From Planctomycetota bacterium (lineage in GTDB: Bacteria > Planctomycetota > Planctomycetia > Pirellulales > Pirellulaceae), in NCBI GenBank assembly GCA_026692905.1, contig JAPLNL010000054.1, forward strand, positions 1 to 45,033: a stretch of DNA of 45,033 bases, in the 5' to 3' direction. Each line of letters begins with the position of its first letter. The first letter of the stretch is position 1. The translations under genes were made by a program, and so were the position numbers. Positions 33,099 through 42,352 of the stretch are shown piece after piece. The notes under the pieces were generated by a model. It was not told the origin of the DNA. It saw only the letters and a program-made list of their open reading frames with translations, and made no database searches.

Positions 33099-34577
33099 CT
33101 ATGCAATAATGTCGTGGACGACGTTGCCGTGAACATCGGTGAGTCGGAAGTCGCGACCGGCATAACGATAAGTCAGTTTGGTGTGATCGAATCCTAACAA
33201 GTGCAAAATGGTCGCGTGCAGATCATGCACATGTACCTTATTCTCCACTGCCTGGAAGCCTAACTCGTCGGTCGCTCCATGAATATGTCCTCCCTTGACC
33301 CCTCCGCCAGCCAACCACATAGTGAATCCGTGGTGATTGTGGTCCCGACCGCTATTGGTGCCTGCATTAGCACCTGGTTTCGGCAGCTCAACAGTTGGTG
33401 TTCGACCAAATTCTCCGCCCCAAATCACGAGCGTACTATCCAAGAGTCCCCGTTGCTTAAGATCGCGAAGCAATGCACCGATTGCTTGCGAGCATTCGCC
33501 GGCTAACTTGCGATGGTTCTCTTCGATCTTGTCGTGGCTATCCCAAGGTTGCCCTTGCCCATGCCACAGTTGAATATACCGAACTCCTCGCTCAACCAGA
33601 CGCCTCGCAATAAGTATTTGTTTCGCTTGCACGGTATCACCATACATCTCGCGCGTCGCCTTGGGTTCACGACTGATATCGAATGCCTCGCTTGCCTCCA
33701 TTTGCATGCGATAGGCTAACTCAAAGCTCTGCAATCTCGCTTCCAGTTCAGTGTCCTGTTGACGGGCCTCTTGATGCTGGATGTTGAGTGTTTTAAGAAG
33801 ATCTAACTGGCGACGTTGTTCGCTTCGATTAATGCCAGAGGCATTGCGTATATTGGCGATGAGCTTTTCGATCTCCTGGTTTTTGGTGTCGACATAAGTA
33901 CCTTGAAATGCACCTGGCAAGAAACCAGATTGCCAGTTTTCGGAGCCTTTGATGGGATAGCCACCAGGACACATTGCAATGAAGCCTGGCAGATTTTGAT
34001 TCTCGCTGCCAAGTCCATAGGTAATCCACGAGCCTACTGACGGTCGCACGAGCGTGGCGTCACCACAATTCATAAGCATTAGCGATGGTTCATGGTTCGG
34101 TACATTCGCGTGCATCGAGCGAACGACACACACATCGTCGATCATCTCCCCGACGTGAGAAAAAAGCTCACTGACTTCGATACCGCTTTGTCCATACTTT
34201 TGGAATTTAAACGGAGAACGATACGCCGCACCCGTTTCTCGTTCCGTTCGCAAATTATTAGGAACCGGCTGACCATGGAGTTTGTCGAGAGCCGGTTTTG
34301 GATCGAATGTGTCGACGTGCGAGGGTCCACCATTCATAAACAAATGAATGACGGCTTTTGCCTTGCCCGGAAACTGCGGTTTCTTTGGGGACATCGGATT
34401 GAGGTGTTGCTTGCCGTCCGAGAGGGTTGCATCCGCCCTCAAGGACTCATCCGCCAACATACTTGCCATGGCAAGCGAACCAAAGCCGATTCCGCTTCGG
34501 CGCAAGAACTCGCGTCGACTAGACGGCGTTGCCGCTAACCGGCGAATCAACATTTGAGAAGCGAGTTGAATGTCCAT
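33099..34577 (-). CDS. DUF1501 family exported protein
   Basis: A 492-aa protein. It begins with a Tat-like signal (SRREFLRRSGIGFGSLAMAS, about residues 19-38). The fold is alkaline-phosphatase/sulfatase-like: HLFMNGGPSHVDTFDPKPAL near 80, [50 protein letters not shown] and a final HDLHATILHLLGFDH metal-site stretch. DUF1501 proteins nearly always pair with a PSCyt1/PSD1 protein, as here: the partner gene ends 15 bp upstream. The pair is widespread in planctomycetes and verrucomicrobia and is suspected to act in polysaccharide use or an oxidative exported process; the reaction is unknown. Confidence 0.93.
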   Translation of the reverse strand: MDIQLASQMLIRRLAATPSSRREFLRRSGIGFGSLAMASMLADESLRADATLSDGKQHLNPMSPKKPQFPGKAKAVIHLFMNGGPSHVDTFDPKPALDKLHGQPVPNNLRTERETGAAYRSPFKFQKYGQSGIEVSELFSHVGEMIDDVCVVRSMHANVPNHEPSLMLMNCGDATLVRPSVGSWITYGLGSENQNLPGFIAMCPGGYPIKGSENWQSGFLPGAFQGTYVDTKNQEIEKLIANIRNASGINRSEQRRQLDLLKTLNIQHQEARQQDTELEARLQSFELAYRMQMEASEAFDISREPKATREMYGDTVQAKQILIARRLVERGVRYIQLWHGQGQPWDSHDKIEENHRKLAGECSQAIGALLRDLKQRGLLDSTLVIWGGEFGRTPTVELPKPGANAGTNSGRDHNHHGFTMWLAGGGVKGGHIHGATDELGFQAVENKVHVHDLHATILHLLGFDHTKLTYRYAGRDFRLTDVHGNVVHDIIA

Positions 34578-34592
34578 GGCTCAATTCTTTGG

Positions 34593-37500
34593 TTAATCGA
34601 CAAAGGTAAATTCGTTACTTAACAACAATACCTGGGACAATTCAACCCAAGGATCGATCTTCGGTGCAGGCAATTGGCTCTGGGAAGCTTTTGCGAATTC
34701 ACGTGTTGCATTCCATGCAAAGTCCTTTTCAAGTCCATTGTCCGTTGCGATTTTTACGCGAATCTTTGGTTTCCATTGGTAACCGTCATGGGAATGAGAT
34801 TCTCGGCAATCGACTACGAAATCGATCGTATCCCCGGCTGAAACGGCGACCTCTTGAATGGACGTGTTTGCTTCACCATGCTGAGCGATCCAGGTCCCCT
34901 GCAACCCATGCCGACTTGAAATGACGTTGGCGCGAACTCCGTCACCTTGATCGCTCGAATGTTTGATCACCCCTTCGATCGAAACCACGCCCGCCCCCGG
35001 CGCGGTCCAGCGCAGAATCGTGCTGTGCGCGGCATCGCTGCCTGGATGCCCGCCAACGGCATTCAGACTTGTGTAGGCCAGCGTAACATCCGGCATTTGG
35101 GCAGAACCCTGCCACGACGATCCGGTGTAGTGAGGTAGCTGCGTGAAATCCACGCTTTTGGTAACTGCGTCATATTGACCAAAACCAAATCGCCAAGCTG
35201 GCCGCGATTCGCCGTTGGAATCGACCGCTTGGTCAAGGCTGCGGTCGGCTTGGATAAAGCCGACGGCCATCGCAAGTTCTTGGTCGCTGGGATCACGCGC
35301 CAGTACGCCTCGATAAAGTGACTTAACTCTTTCAGCAGGCGAATCGATCGACGCTGACTTCGTCGACAAAATCTCGGCTTGTCCGATGACAAACTTGGAA
35401 TTGATGAGAAAGAGTGCTTGCTGAGGGACCGTGGTCCGAGCTCGCGTTGCTTGGCTGGCATCGGGACTTGGCAAATCAAAACTCGCAAGCAACCCAGGAA
35501 TGTCTTCTCGATCCACATAAGAATAAAGCCCCCGTCGGACGGCATCTTCATGAATCATCACGGAGCGCCCGCCGATGGTGCGATCAAGCTTATCGGTCGT
35601 TGAGAGCAAACGATCTCTCATCGGCTCAAACTCGAGCCTTCGACGCGGCATATGCCAGAGAAGTCGATTCTCTGGATCGAGCGATTGGCCTTGCGGATAA
35701 ACGTTGCTAGTTTGCTGCCAAGTTGAGGACATCATGATTCGTTTTTGAAGTCGTTTGATGGACCAACCGTCCTTTACAAACTCACTCGCGACGTAGTCCA
35801 AGAGTTCTGGATGCGAGGGAGCTTCGCCGCGTGCGCCGAAGTCACTTGCACTCGAAACCAATCCAACCCCAAAGTGATGCTGCCAGATACGATTAACAAT
35901 GACGCGCGGCGTAAGTGGATTGTTAGGGCTTGCAATCGCTTGCGCCAATTCCAATCGCCCGCTCCCTTGCGCGAAGGGCTTGCCACCATCGACATGGGAT
36001 AGCAACTGGAGAAATCGGCGAGGAACTGGATCGCCGCGATTCCCAGGCTGCCCTCGCCGGAAGATGACGGGATCATAAAGCCCAGGCTTGTCCACGAGCA
36101 CCATTCCGCGTGCAGGAGCGCCATGATGACTCGCTTCGACTCCTTTGATTTTGCCGAGCTGCACATTGTATTCGTTGCGTTCCGCTTGATCCAAGTTAGC
36201 GATCATTTGCTCGCTCGTCAGCGAAGTAGGATTGTCCGAAGCCAGGAGGGCCAGTCGCATCGATTCGTTGTGATCGTCTGGTAAACGGGTCGCAGTATTT
36301 TCGCTCTTCTTGAGCGCTTTCCATTGTTCGTAAATCTCCTCAATCTTTTTTCCGACGATATGCATCGCATCGGCAGCGGATTCCAGAGTGGCTGACTGAA
36401 GCGAAGCCACAATGGTTGGATGAAGCGATAGGAATTTGTCGTCCTTGAGCAACTGAGTCATTTGTTCCTTAAAATTATCAGCTGACAAAGCATGGATCCG
36501 AACAATCGCACCCCATACAGGGTTTTCATTCGTGGTTGGAACCGCAATGAATTCTTGCCAACGAGCGAATGCCCGCGGTCGCAACACACCTCGCTCTCCA
36601 CTCCTGTTGCCACGTTTTCCGCCGGATTGCGAATTCGGTTTAGTTAGTTGCGTTAAATAGTCAGCCAGCCGAGTACGCAGCTCATCTTCGGTCGCCACTC
36701 TCTTTGTCTCCAACCAAGTGTCGATCTCTTTCTGTTTGACGTCCTTGGCCGCTAGAAACTCCTCATAGCCAGGCGAAGCTGCCGGATCTCCCAAGAGTGG
36801 TAGTTCCTCAGGTTCTTTGCAGCTTGCAAAAACACCATAAAGGGAATAATAGTCTGCCGTTGGTACCGGATCATATTTGTGATCATGACAGCGCGCACAT
36901 GCTACACTCGTGCCGAGAAAAGCGCGAGTAACGACATCGATTTGATCGTCGATAATGTCATTAGGATTCCCCATAAATTTGCGCCCCACGGTGAGGAAGC
37001 CCAGCGCCGCCAGATTCTGCATATCGGGACCTGTCAGTTGAAGCTGATCGGCAGCCAATTGCTCGATGATGAACTGATTGAAGGGTTTATCATCATTCAA
37101 TGCGCGAATCACATAGTCGCGATAGGTATAGGCATAGGGATAGCGAGTGTCCCGATTTCCCGCTTGGTAGCCAGTCGTCTCTGCAAATCGAGCGACGTCC
37201 AGCCAATGCCGCGCCCATCGCTCGCCGTAATGTTGACTTTCAAGCAAACGATCGACCAGTTTTTCGAACGCATTAGGCGACTCGTCTGAGACAAACGTTG
37301 CTATTTCATCGTAAGTTGGAGGTAGTCCCGTAACCATGAAGTGAGCTCGCATCATTAGCGTTCGCCGGTCCGCTTTGGGATTCGGTTTGAGTCCTTTGGC
37401 TTCTTGCTTGGATAAAATGAAGTGATCGATGGCTTGGTGAGGCCACGCGGTGTCATGGACGACTGGAGGTTGGTGCTCTCCTAATTCTTTGTATGCCCAA

Positions 37501-37991
37501 TGAGAAGCACGAATTTCAGCGATTCGTTGAGCTGGAGGGAGCAACATGGCAGTTGTCGCATCTTTGTCTTTAGGCCAGAACGCACCGGTTCGAACCCATT
37601 CCTCGACAATAGCGATTTCCTCATCCGATAACTTCCCGTCCGGAGGCATTTCCAAATCGCTTTCCTTGTATCGAACAGCGCGTACGATCAGGCTCTTTTC
37701 CGTTTCGCCCGCGAGGAACGCTGGACCGGTGCTGCCGCCTTTCGTCGCGGAGGCTTGCAAATCAAGGCGTAAGCCTCCCGACTGCTCTTTCGGACCGTGG
37801 CATTCGATGCAGTGCTTGATCAAGAGAGGGCGAACTTTCGCCTCAAAATACTGTTCCAACTCGGGTGACTCTTGGGCGGGAGCGTTTCCAATCGACATCG
37901 AAACAACCACCACAAAAGCAGTCCATGTCAGCGCTAAGAAACGAGACAGGAGCCTGGAAACGGAGTGGAAAAATGAAGATTCGAACTGCAC
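34593..37991 (-). CDS. PSCyt1/DUF1549/DUF1553 cytochrome-type protein
   Basis: A 1132-aa exported protein. After a signal peptide (about residues 1-40), a planctomycete cytochrome C domain binds haem through CIECH (C61, C64, H65). DUF1549 spans about 180-390 and contains a second CxxCH, CARCHDHKYDPVPTADYYSL (C365-H369). DUF1553 spans about 680-960, with LARWELAQAIASPNNPLTPR-like and SSTWQQTSN-type motifs. Near the C-terminus, about 980-1090, an inserted beta region (TILRWTAPGAGVVSIEG) resembles a carbohydrate-binding module. It is the first gene of a two-gene operon with the DUF1501 gene. Electron transfer is likely from the haem sites; substrate unknown. Confidence 0.93.
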   Translation of the reverse strand: MQFESSFFHSVSRLLSRFLALTWTAFVVVVSMSIGNAPAQESPELEQYFEAKVRPLLIKHCIECHGPKEQSGGLRLDLQASATKGGSTGPAFLAGETEKSLIVRAVRYKESDLEMPPDGKLSDEEIAIVEEWVRTGAFWPKDKDATTAMLLPPAQRIAEIRASHWAYKELGEHQPPVVHDTAWPHQAIDHFILSKQEAKGLKPNPKADRRTLMMRAHFMVTGLPPTYDEIATFVSDESPNAFEKLVDRLLESQHYGERWARHWLDVARFAETTGYQAGNRDTRYPYAYTYRDYVIRALNDDKPFNQFIIEQLAADQLQLTGPDMQNLAALGFLTVGRKFMGNPNDIIDDQIDVVTRAFLGTSVACARCHDHKYDPVPTADYYSLYGVFASCKEPEELPLLGDPAASPGYEEFLAAKDVKQKEIDTWLETKRVATEDELRTRLADYLTQLTKPNSQSGGKRGNRSGERGVLRPRAFARWQEFIAVPTTNENPVWGAIVRIHALSADNFKEQMTQLLKDDKFLSLHPTIVASLQSATLESAADAMHIVGKKIEEIYEQWKALKKSENTATRLPDDHNESMRLALLASDNPTSLTSEQMIANLDQAERNEYNVQLGKIKGVEASHHGAPARGMVLVDKPGLYDPVIFRRGQPGNRGDPVPRRFLQLLSHVDGGKPFAQGSGRLELAQAIASPNNPLTPRVIVNRIWQHHFGVGLVSSASDFGARGEAPSHPELLDYVASEFVKDGWSIKRLQKRIMMSSTWQQTSNVYPQGQSLDPENRLLWHMPRRRLEFEPMRDRLLSTTDKLDRTIGGRSVMIHEDAVRRGLYSYVDREDIPGLLASFDLPSPDASQATRARTTVPQQALFLINSKFVIGQAEILSTKSASIDSPAERVKSLYRGVLARDPSDQELAMAVGFIQADRSLDQAVDSNGESRPAWRFGFGQYDAVTKSVDFTQLPHYTGSSWQGSAQMPDVTLAYTSLNAVGGHPGSDAAHSTILRWTAPGAGVVSIEGVIKHSSDQGDGVRANVISSRHGLQGTWIAQHGEANTSIQEVAVSAGDTIDFVVDCRESHSHDGYQWKPKIRVKIATDNGLEKDFAWNATREFAKASQSQLPAPKIDPWVELSQVLLLSNEFTFVD

Positions 37992-38160
37992 AGCGAAATC
38001 CTTCCTTCACCTTTGGCGAAGGGCTGTCATAAGTGGAAAAATCTAGGTTTTTGGCGAACGTCGCCGGGTGGGAATACCCTAAAGACTACACGAAAAACCA
38101 AGAAAAAACAATGTTTGTCTTCCACCCCCGATTTCTTGCGTGAAGAATGAAACAAACTCA

Positions 38161-38249
38161 GTAGCTTGGGACCATTGTCCCGAGCGAGGCCAATGTCCCG
38201 AGCAAACCAAGCAATAGAGCAAACGGACGGGACAATGGTCCCATCCTAC
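38161..38249. repeat. Family C palindrome (REP-like), upstream of the RAYT gene
   Basis: An 89-bp element with arms GTAGC..GGGACCATTGTCCCGAGC (38161-38185) and GGACGGGACAATGGTCCC..CTAC (38225-38249). The GGGACCATTGTCCC core is itself palindromic. A second copy with the same ends lies at 38966-39053. The pair brackets the transposase gene. Confidence 0.9.
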
Positions 38250-38264
38250 GCAAGGAGAACCCTG

Positions 38265-38951
38265 ATGACCTTCAACCTGTCTGCCCCGCCAAACTTCAAA
38301 GGCCTTAACAAATACTTGCCTGTGAGACGTTACGAGCGACACTTGCCGCATTGGCGTCAAGATGGAGCAACCTACTTCGCCACATTCAACTTGGCAGATG
38401 CAATGCCAGCAAATAAACAACGAGAAATCGAATCCATTCGGCGGGATTGGGAACACAAACATCCTCCGCCTCGTGATGAGAAATGCTGGAAGGAATATGC
38501 CAAACGCGTTCATGACTTGGCTGAGAGGGTACTTGACCTAGGGTACGGAAAATGTTGGTTTCGCAATCAGGGATACGTTGATGAATTGCAGCGGGCAATA
38601 CTCCATTTTCATGGAGAACGCCATGAAATAGGCTGTCACGTGATCATGGCAAATCATTGCCATCTTGTAATGCGACCCTTCGATAAAGTGGAAATAGAAG
38701 ACGAAATAGGCGCGATCAAACGTGCGACGACTCGATTCATTAATCAACACGAAGGTTCGAGTGGCCCTTTATGGTCGCAAGAAAGCTATGACCGGATCAT
38801 TCGGGACGAAGAGCATCTTTATCGCGTTGTTCAGTACATTGGAGCCAATCCAATCAAAGCCCAATTGCCGCCCAAGGAGTGGCATCGATGGATCAATCCG
38901 GAATGGGAAAACGCAGGATGGAGATTTGAAGACACAGTATCCCAACAGTAG
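38265..38951 (+). CDS. REP-associated tyrosine transposase (RAYT, IS200-like Y1 family)
   Basis: A 228-aa Y1 transposase relative. ATG 38265 has a perfect AAGGAG 7 bases before it. The HUH metal motif appears as HVIMANHCHLVMRP (H131, H133). A KRATTRFINQ helix follows. The catalytic tyrosine most likely lies in LWSQESYDRIIRDEEH (Y175), followed by VVQYIGANPIKA. These are classic RAYT signatures (PF01797-like). RAYTs cleave and join single-stranded REP hairpins. The palindromes 38161-38249 and 38966-39053 are the likely substrates. All key residues are intact, so the enzyme may be active. Confidence 0.93.
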   Translation: MTFNLSAPPNFKGLNKYLPVRRYERHLPHWRQDGATYFATFNLADAMPANKQREIESIRRDWEHKHPPPRDEKCWKEYAKRVHDLAERVLDLGYGKCWFRNQGYVDELQRAILHFHGERHEIGCHVIMANHCHLVMRPFDKVEIEDEIGAIKRATTRFINQHEGSSGPLWSQESYDRIIRDEEHLYRVVQYIGANPIKAQLPPKEWHRWINPEWENAGWRFEDTVSQQ

Positions 38952-38965
38952 TTTGAGAGCAGTTA

Positions 38966-39053
38966 GTAGCGTGGGACCATTGTCCCGAGCAAACCATCGT
39001 ATGGATACTCCCGGAAAAGAGTATCCACGGACGGGACAATGGTCCCATCCTAC
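38966..39053. repeat. Family C palindrome (REP-like), downstream of the RAYT gene
   Basis: An 88-bp element with the same outer arms as 38161-38249 but a different interior. The interior includes its own small stem, TGGATACTC (39002-39010) with GAGTATCCA (39019-39027). Its last bases, on the minus strand, supply the TAG stop of the FlgJ-like gene (39050-39052). Confidence 0.9.
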
Positions 39054-39454
39054 TGTCTTCTCAATTGAAATAGCTTGAACATCGGGTCTGAAATTTTCGA
39101 AGCGCTGGCTTCGGAAAGTTCTTCGGAAAGGATTTGGTCCAATTGCCCCTGGAAAATCTTTTCGGCTCGACCGCCGTTGAAGTAGGCCGCTCCATCTTGA
39201 GTGCTTCGCATCGATGAAATCATTTGCGAAAATAACGTCTGCCCAACAAAATCTTGAAACGCCTTGCGCAAATCCTCCCCTTCCGGCTTCGATGGCGAGT
39301 CGGTTAAGTTCGTCACTTTCTCTTTATCCGCCCCAAGATCGAGCTTGAACTCGGAGCTTACATCGAGTTTTCCAAACGTCTGCTCGGCTTTCGAACGCGC
39401 AAGATCGCTTGGACCGAACGAAGATGTCGCGCTGTGAAGATTTGGTAGTTCCAT
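39050..39454 (-). CDS. FlgJ-like rod-binding protein
   Basis: A 134-aa protein. Residues 75-120 match the FlgJ N-terminal rod-binding domain (LRKAFQDFVGQTLFSQMIS, then GGRAEKIFQGQLDQILSEEL). The muramidase half of enteric FlgJ is absent, as in many bacteria where rod-binding and peptidoglycan hydrolysis are separate. The first 60 residues are low-complexity and probably unstructured. It follows flgI after 96 bp on the same strand, supporting the flagellar rod assignment. The stop codon lies inside a family C palindrome, so the C-terminal end may have been altered by that element. Confidence 0.8.
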   Translation of the reverse strand: MELPNLHSATSSFGPSDLARSKAEQTFGKLDVSSEFKLDLGADKEKVTNLTDSPSKPEGEDLRKAFQDFVGQTLFSQMISSMRSTQDGAAYFNGGRAEKIFQGQLDQILSEELSEASASKISDPMFKLFQLRRQ

Positions 39455-39478
39455 GATGGTTGCCGATTCGTTAAAAAA

Positions 39479-39552
39479 AGTGGGATAGGCTTCCAGCCTG
39501 TCATAAGCATTTTGTCCTTTTCGGCGAGACAGACTGGAAGCCTATCCCACTT
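39479..39552. repeat. Palindromic repeat family E between flgI and the FlgJ-like gene
   Basis: The arms AGTGGGATAGGCTTCCAG (39479-39496) and CTGGAAGCCTATCCCACT (39534-39551) are exact complements; further pairing inside is partial, around a T-rich loop. The right arm touches the flgI stop codon (TAA, 39551-39553 on the minus strand). It could attenuate transcription between the two genes. Confidence 0.85.
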
Positions 39553-40699
39553 ACTCCACGATCAACTCGCCGAACAAAAGCCCGTCCTTCTTTAGTGCCT
39601 TGATGATCGAAATTTGATCTGCGGTCGGAACCGCCAATACATTGAGTGCGTCGGTCAGATTCTTCAGTGTAGGCCGTTCCGCATCGCCGTCTTTGGAGCT
39701 CATCGAAACGAAGCTCCCTGTTGGCTTAGCCGGTCCACGTGCGGAGATCGTCAAGTTCTTGTGAGAAATTGCCACGGGAGCAATCGAAACTTCCTCCCCT
39801 ATGATCAACACTCCCTCACGCTCGTCGATATACACCCTCTTTTTGTTTTGCAGATTGAGCAGTTTCAGATCGAGCACCAAGGATACAAATTGAACAGGAT
39901 ACTCTTTGTAGAGGCCTGGGATCGTGACCTCAATGGTCGTTTGATCAATCGCCCGAGCGGCCTTACTTTTTTCGGCTTTACCGTAGTTATTGGAATTGCT
40001 TTTGATCGAAGATGTGCTGTCAACACTGCTCTGGTACTCGTTGATGCTGTCTTCGATGTTCTGTGAAGTTGCAATGGAACGATGGTCCGGATCGACGATC
40101 AGCGAAATCTTGTTACCAGCCATAAACTCGTTGACGACAGCCAACTCCATTTTGCATCCATCAACAATTTTGCCCGAGGTAGGGACCTTAGGGCTATCAA
40201 TCACAATAGGACCACTTGCCAGTCCATAAACTACTGGCCGATCGGCTCGAGGCCCAAGTAGATGAGTCAGCATCAAGTTGCCTCCTTCGAGACTCTTTGC
40301 GCTGATAGCACTAACTTTGCAACTCAGCTTGTCACCCGGCTGGGCACCACTTGGTGGAACGGTTACTTCGACAAAGACCAGTGCGACGTTTTTGGCGTTG
40401 GCCATTTCCTTTTCTAAGATACGCCCCTGAATATCGCTAGCGACTTGGCCCCCCATTTTTTGAATGACTTGAGAAAGCGCTCGAGTTCCCGGCTTGCTAT
40501 CCCCTCCGTCGCCAGTTCCCTTTAAGCCTACGACGAGACCAAGCCCCTGGAGCGTGTTTTCTTCCTGCCCCTTGAGTCGACAAATATCCTTGATCCGCAG
40601 ATCGTTTTGAGCGAGTGCAGTGCGGGTAACGAAGAACGGACAAAACATGCTGGCAACAACCAGAAATATCTTATTCGCCGAGAGATTGAATACTTCCAC
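39551..40699 (-). CDS. flgI: Flagellar basal-body P-ring protein
   Basis: A 382-aa periplasmic protein that forms the P-ring bushing around the flagellar rod. GTG 40699 is supported by a strong GAGGTGA six bases upstream. A signal peptide ends near TALAQ (about residue 30). Hallmarks are RIKDICRLKGQEENTLQGLG, VVGLKGTGDGGDSKPGTRAL, FVEVTVPPSGAQPGDKL, RVYIDEREGVLIIGEEVSI and a C-terminal ALNVLAVPTADQISIIKALK. Normal length for the family. With the FlgJ-like gene it is a flagellar fragment; other flagellar genes are not in the window. Regulation is not visible. Confidence 0.95.
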   Translation of the reverse strand: MEVFNLSANKIFLVVASMFCPFFVTRTALAQNDLRIKDICRLKGQEENTLQGLGLVVGLKGTGDGGDSKPGTRALSQVIQKMGGQVASDIQGRILEKEMANAKNVALVFVEVTVPPSGAQPGDKLSCKVSAISAKSLEGGNLMLTHLLGPRADRPVVYGLASGPIVIDSPKVPTSGKIVDGCKMELAVVNEFMAGNKISLIVDPDHRSIATSQNIEDSINEYQSSVDSTSSIKSNSNNYGKAEKSKAARAIDQTTIEVTIPGLYKEYPVQFVSLVLDLKLLNLQNKKRVYIDEREGVLIIGEEVSIAPVAISHKNLTISARGPAKPTGSFVSMSSKDGDAERPTLKNLTDALNVLAVPTADQISIIKALKKDGLLFGELIVE

Positions 40700-41035
40700 A
40701 GAATCACCTCAGTACAGCTCATTGCGAGCACATCAAAAGGTTCAGGAACTCATAACATTCTCTTTCATACAAGGCTCTTGATTTCGCCGCTACTGCGCAA
40801 TTGAAACCCGGGGGAGCTGGGCGATCTAGGGGCTCTCAGCCTTCGATCTTCCTGAAAATTCCGTGACGCACCCGCTTGCGTGATGGCATAGGTTCTGGCT
40901 ACGCTGTGAATCCATAAATGCTTGCTTTTCGCAGCCCAGCGCGCATGTCCTACTTTGGATATCAACCATCTGCTCCTTGGGCAAAAGACGAAAAAGCAAT
41001 TCCTTCCTGAATATTGGAATCTGAAAGGTCTGTTG
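40700..41035. other. Divergent region between flgI and the MFS gene
   Basis: About 336 bp. It probably contains promoters for both directions. Short frames here look non-coding and no palindrome of the listed families was seen. Confidence 0.5.
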
Positions 41036-42319
41036 ATGGCTGTGCAAACTGAAGCAAAAACTGGTTCGAATGCCCCTCCCCTCGCGATGGACAGACGCAT
41101 CATTTTATCAGTGATGATGTTTCTCCAATTCGCAATTTGGGGATCATGGATCATCGTCTACTATCCTTTTTTGCTCGACAAAGGCTTTACGCCAACGCAA
41201 GCGACAGCATTAAACGCCAATGTCTATTTGGGAGCTATGATCTCAATGCTGTTTGCGGGTTACCTTGCGGATCGCGTGATCAATAGCGAGCGACTGATGG
41301 CGATATGCCATATCATCGGTGCAGGACTTCTTTTCTTGATGAGTCGCTTAACCGATCCCTCTCAATACTGGTTGTTGTTCGCGGTTACCTTCGGTTACTC
41401 GCTCGTGTTCAATCCAACTCTATCGGTAATCAACTCGTTGACGTTTCGAAATGTTCCAGACAGCGGTCGCGATTTCCCTGGTCTTCGGGTATTCGGAACG
41501 ATTGGATGGATTTGCGCAGGATTACTGATTGACCAAATATTCTCGGGTTCAGTTCAAGGAGCTGACGGCAAGCCTGTCCCAAACACCATTGCCACAGGTG
41601 GCCCCCTACTCCAAGCGGCCGTTATTTCCCTGTTCCTCGGCGTCTTTTGTTTGGTGGCGCTACCCAAGACACCTCCGACAGGCTCAGGGGCTGGAGCTCT
41701 CGATTTCCTACGTGCGCTTTCCATGCTCAAGGATTTCTCGTTTGCGGTTTTTTTCGTCATCACATTGGTCGCGTCGATCGCGATGGGGATCTATTTCAAT
41801 TCGGCCGGCGATTTGCTGAAGAGCGTCGGCGTAAAGAATGTTGGATCAACCCTTGCTATTGGTCAAGGTGTGGAATTGCTGCTGCTAGTTTTGCTACCGT
41901 ATTTCCTAAAGCAATATGGCCTCAAGCCAGTAATGGCCATCGGACTTTTCTGTTGGGCGTTGCGATGCCTGTTATTCGCCCATGCAACTCCAGATAACCC
42001 CTGGTTCTACATGGCAATCGCTGGAATCGCACTTCACGGATTCTGCTTCGACTTCTTCTTCGCTGCTGGTTTTATTCACGCGGACAAATCAGCTCCCGAT
42101 GATTTAAAGGCAAGTGCTCAGTCACTCCTTGGTTTCCTCGTTTACGGCTTAGGAACGTGGCTTGGCACAATTACGAGTGGCCAACTTACAGAGCGATTTA
42201 AAACGGCAGACGGTACGAATTGGTTTGGATACTGGATTGTTCCAAGTATTGTCCTCTTTGTTGCCCTCGCAGCATTCTTGGTTCTTTTCAAGGTAAAGAA
42301 GACCGGCCAAGAAAACTGA
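41036..42319 (+). CDS. MFS transporter, nucleoside:H+ symporter (NupG-like) family
   Basis: A 427-aa inner-membrane transporter with about twelve hydrophobic helices. The first, RIILSVMMFLQFAIWGSWII, and the loop YLADRVINSERLMAICHIIG are typical of the NHS family, as are FRNVPDSGRDFPGLRVFGTI and GWICAGLLIDQIFSG. ATG 41036 is chosen with AAAGG upstream; an upstream in-frame TTG near 40922 would add an unlike tail. NHS members take up nucleosides with protons, though planctomycete members often lack tested substrates. It is 33 bp before bioD on the same strand and may be cotranscribed with it. Confidence 0.87.
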   Translation: MAVQTEAKTGSNAPPLAMDRRIILSVMMFLQFAIWGSWIIVYYPFLLDKGFTPTQATALNANVYLGAMISMLFAGYLADRVINSERLMAICHIIGAGLLFLMSRLTDPSQYWLLFAVTFGYSLVFNPTLSVINSLTFRNVPDSGRDFPGLRVFGTIGWICAGLLIDQIFSGSVQGADGKPVPNTIATGGPLLQAAVISLFLGVFCLVALPKTPPTGSGAGALDFLRALSMLKDFSFAVFFVITLVASIAMGIYFNSAGDLLKSVGVKNVGSTLAIGQGVELLLLVLLPYFLKQYGLKPVMAIGLFCWALRCLLFAHATPDNPWFYMAIAGIALHGFCFDFFFAAGFIHADKSAPDDLKASAQSLLGFLVYGLGTWLGTITSGQLTERFKTADGTNWFGYWIVPSIVLFVALAAFLVLFKVKKTGQEN

Positions 42320-42352
42320 AGCCTCTACCGAGAAAAGGCAGGAACCGCGACG

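Larger units (their letters stand above)
38161..39053 (+). mobile_element. REPtron: RAYT gene bracketed by family C palindromes
   Basis: Two family C palindromes flank a REP-associated tyrosine transposase gene. This is the usual arrangement of domesticated single-copy RAYTs, which mobilise or maintain their own palindromes. No target-site duplication typical of DDE transposons is seen, as expected for HUH/Y1 enzymes. Confidence 0.85.
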
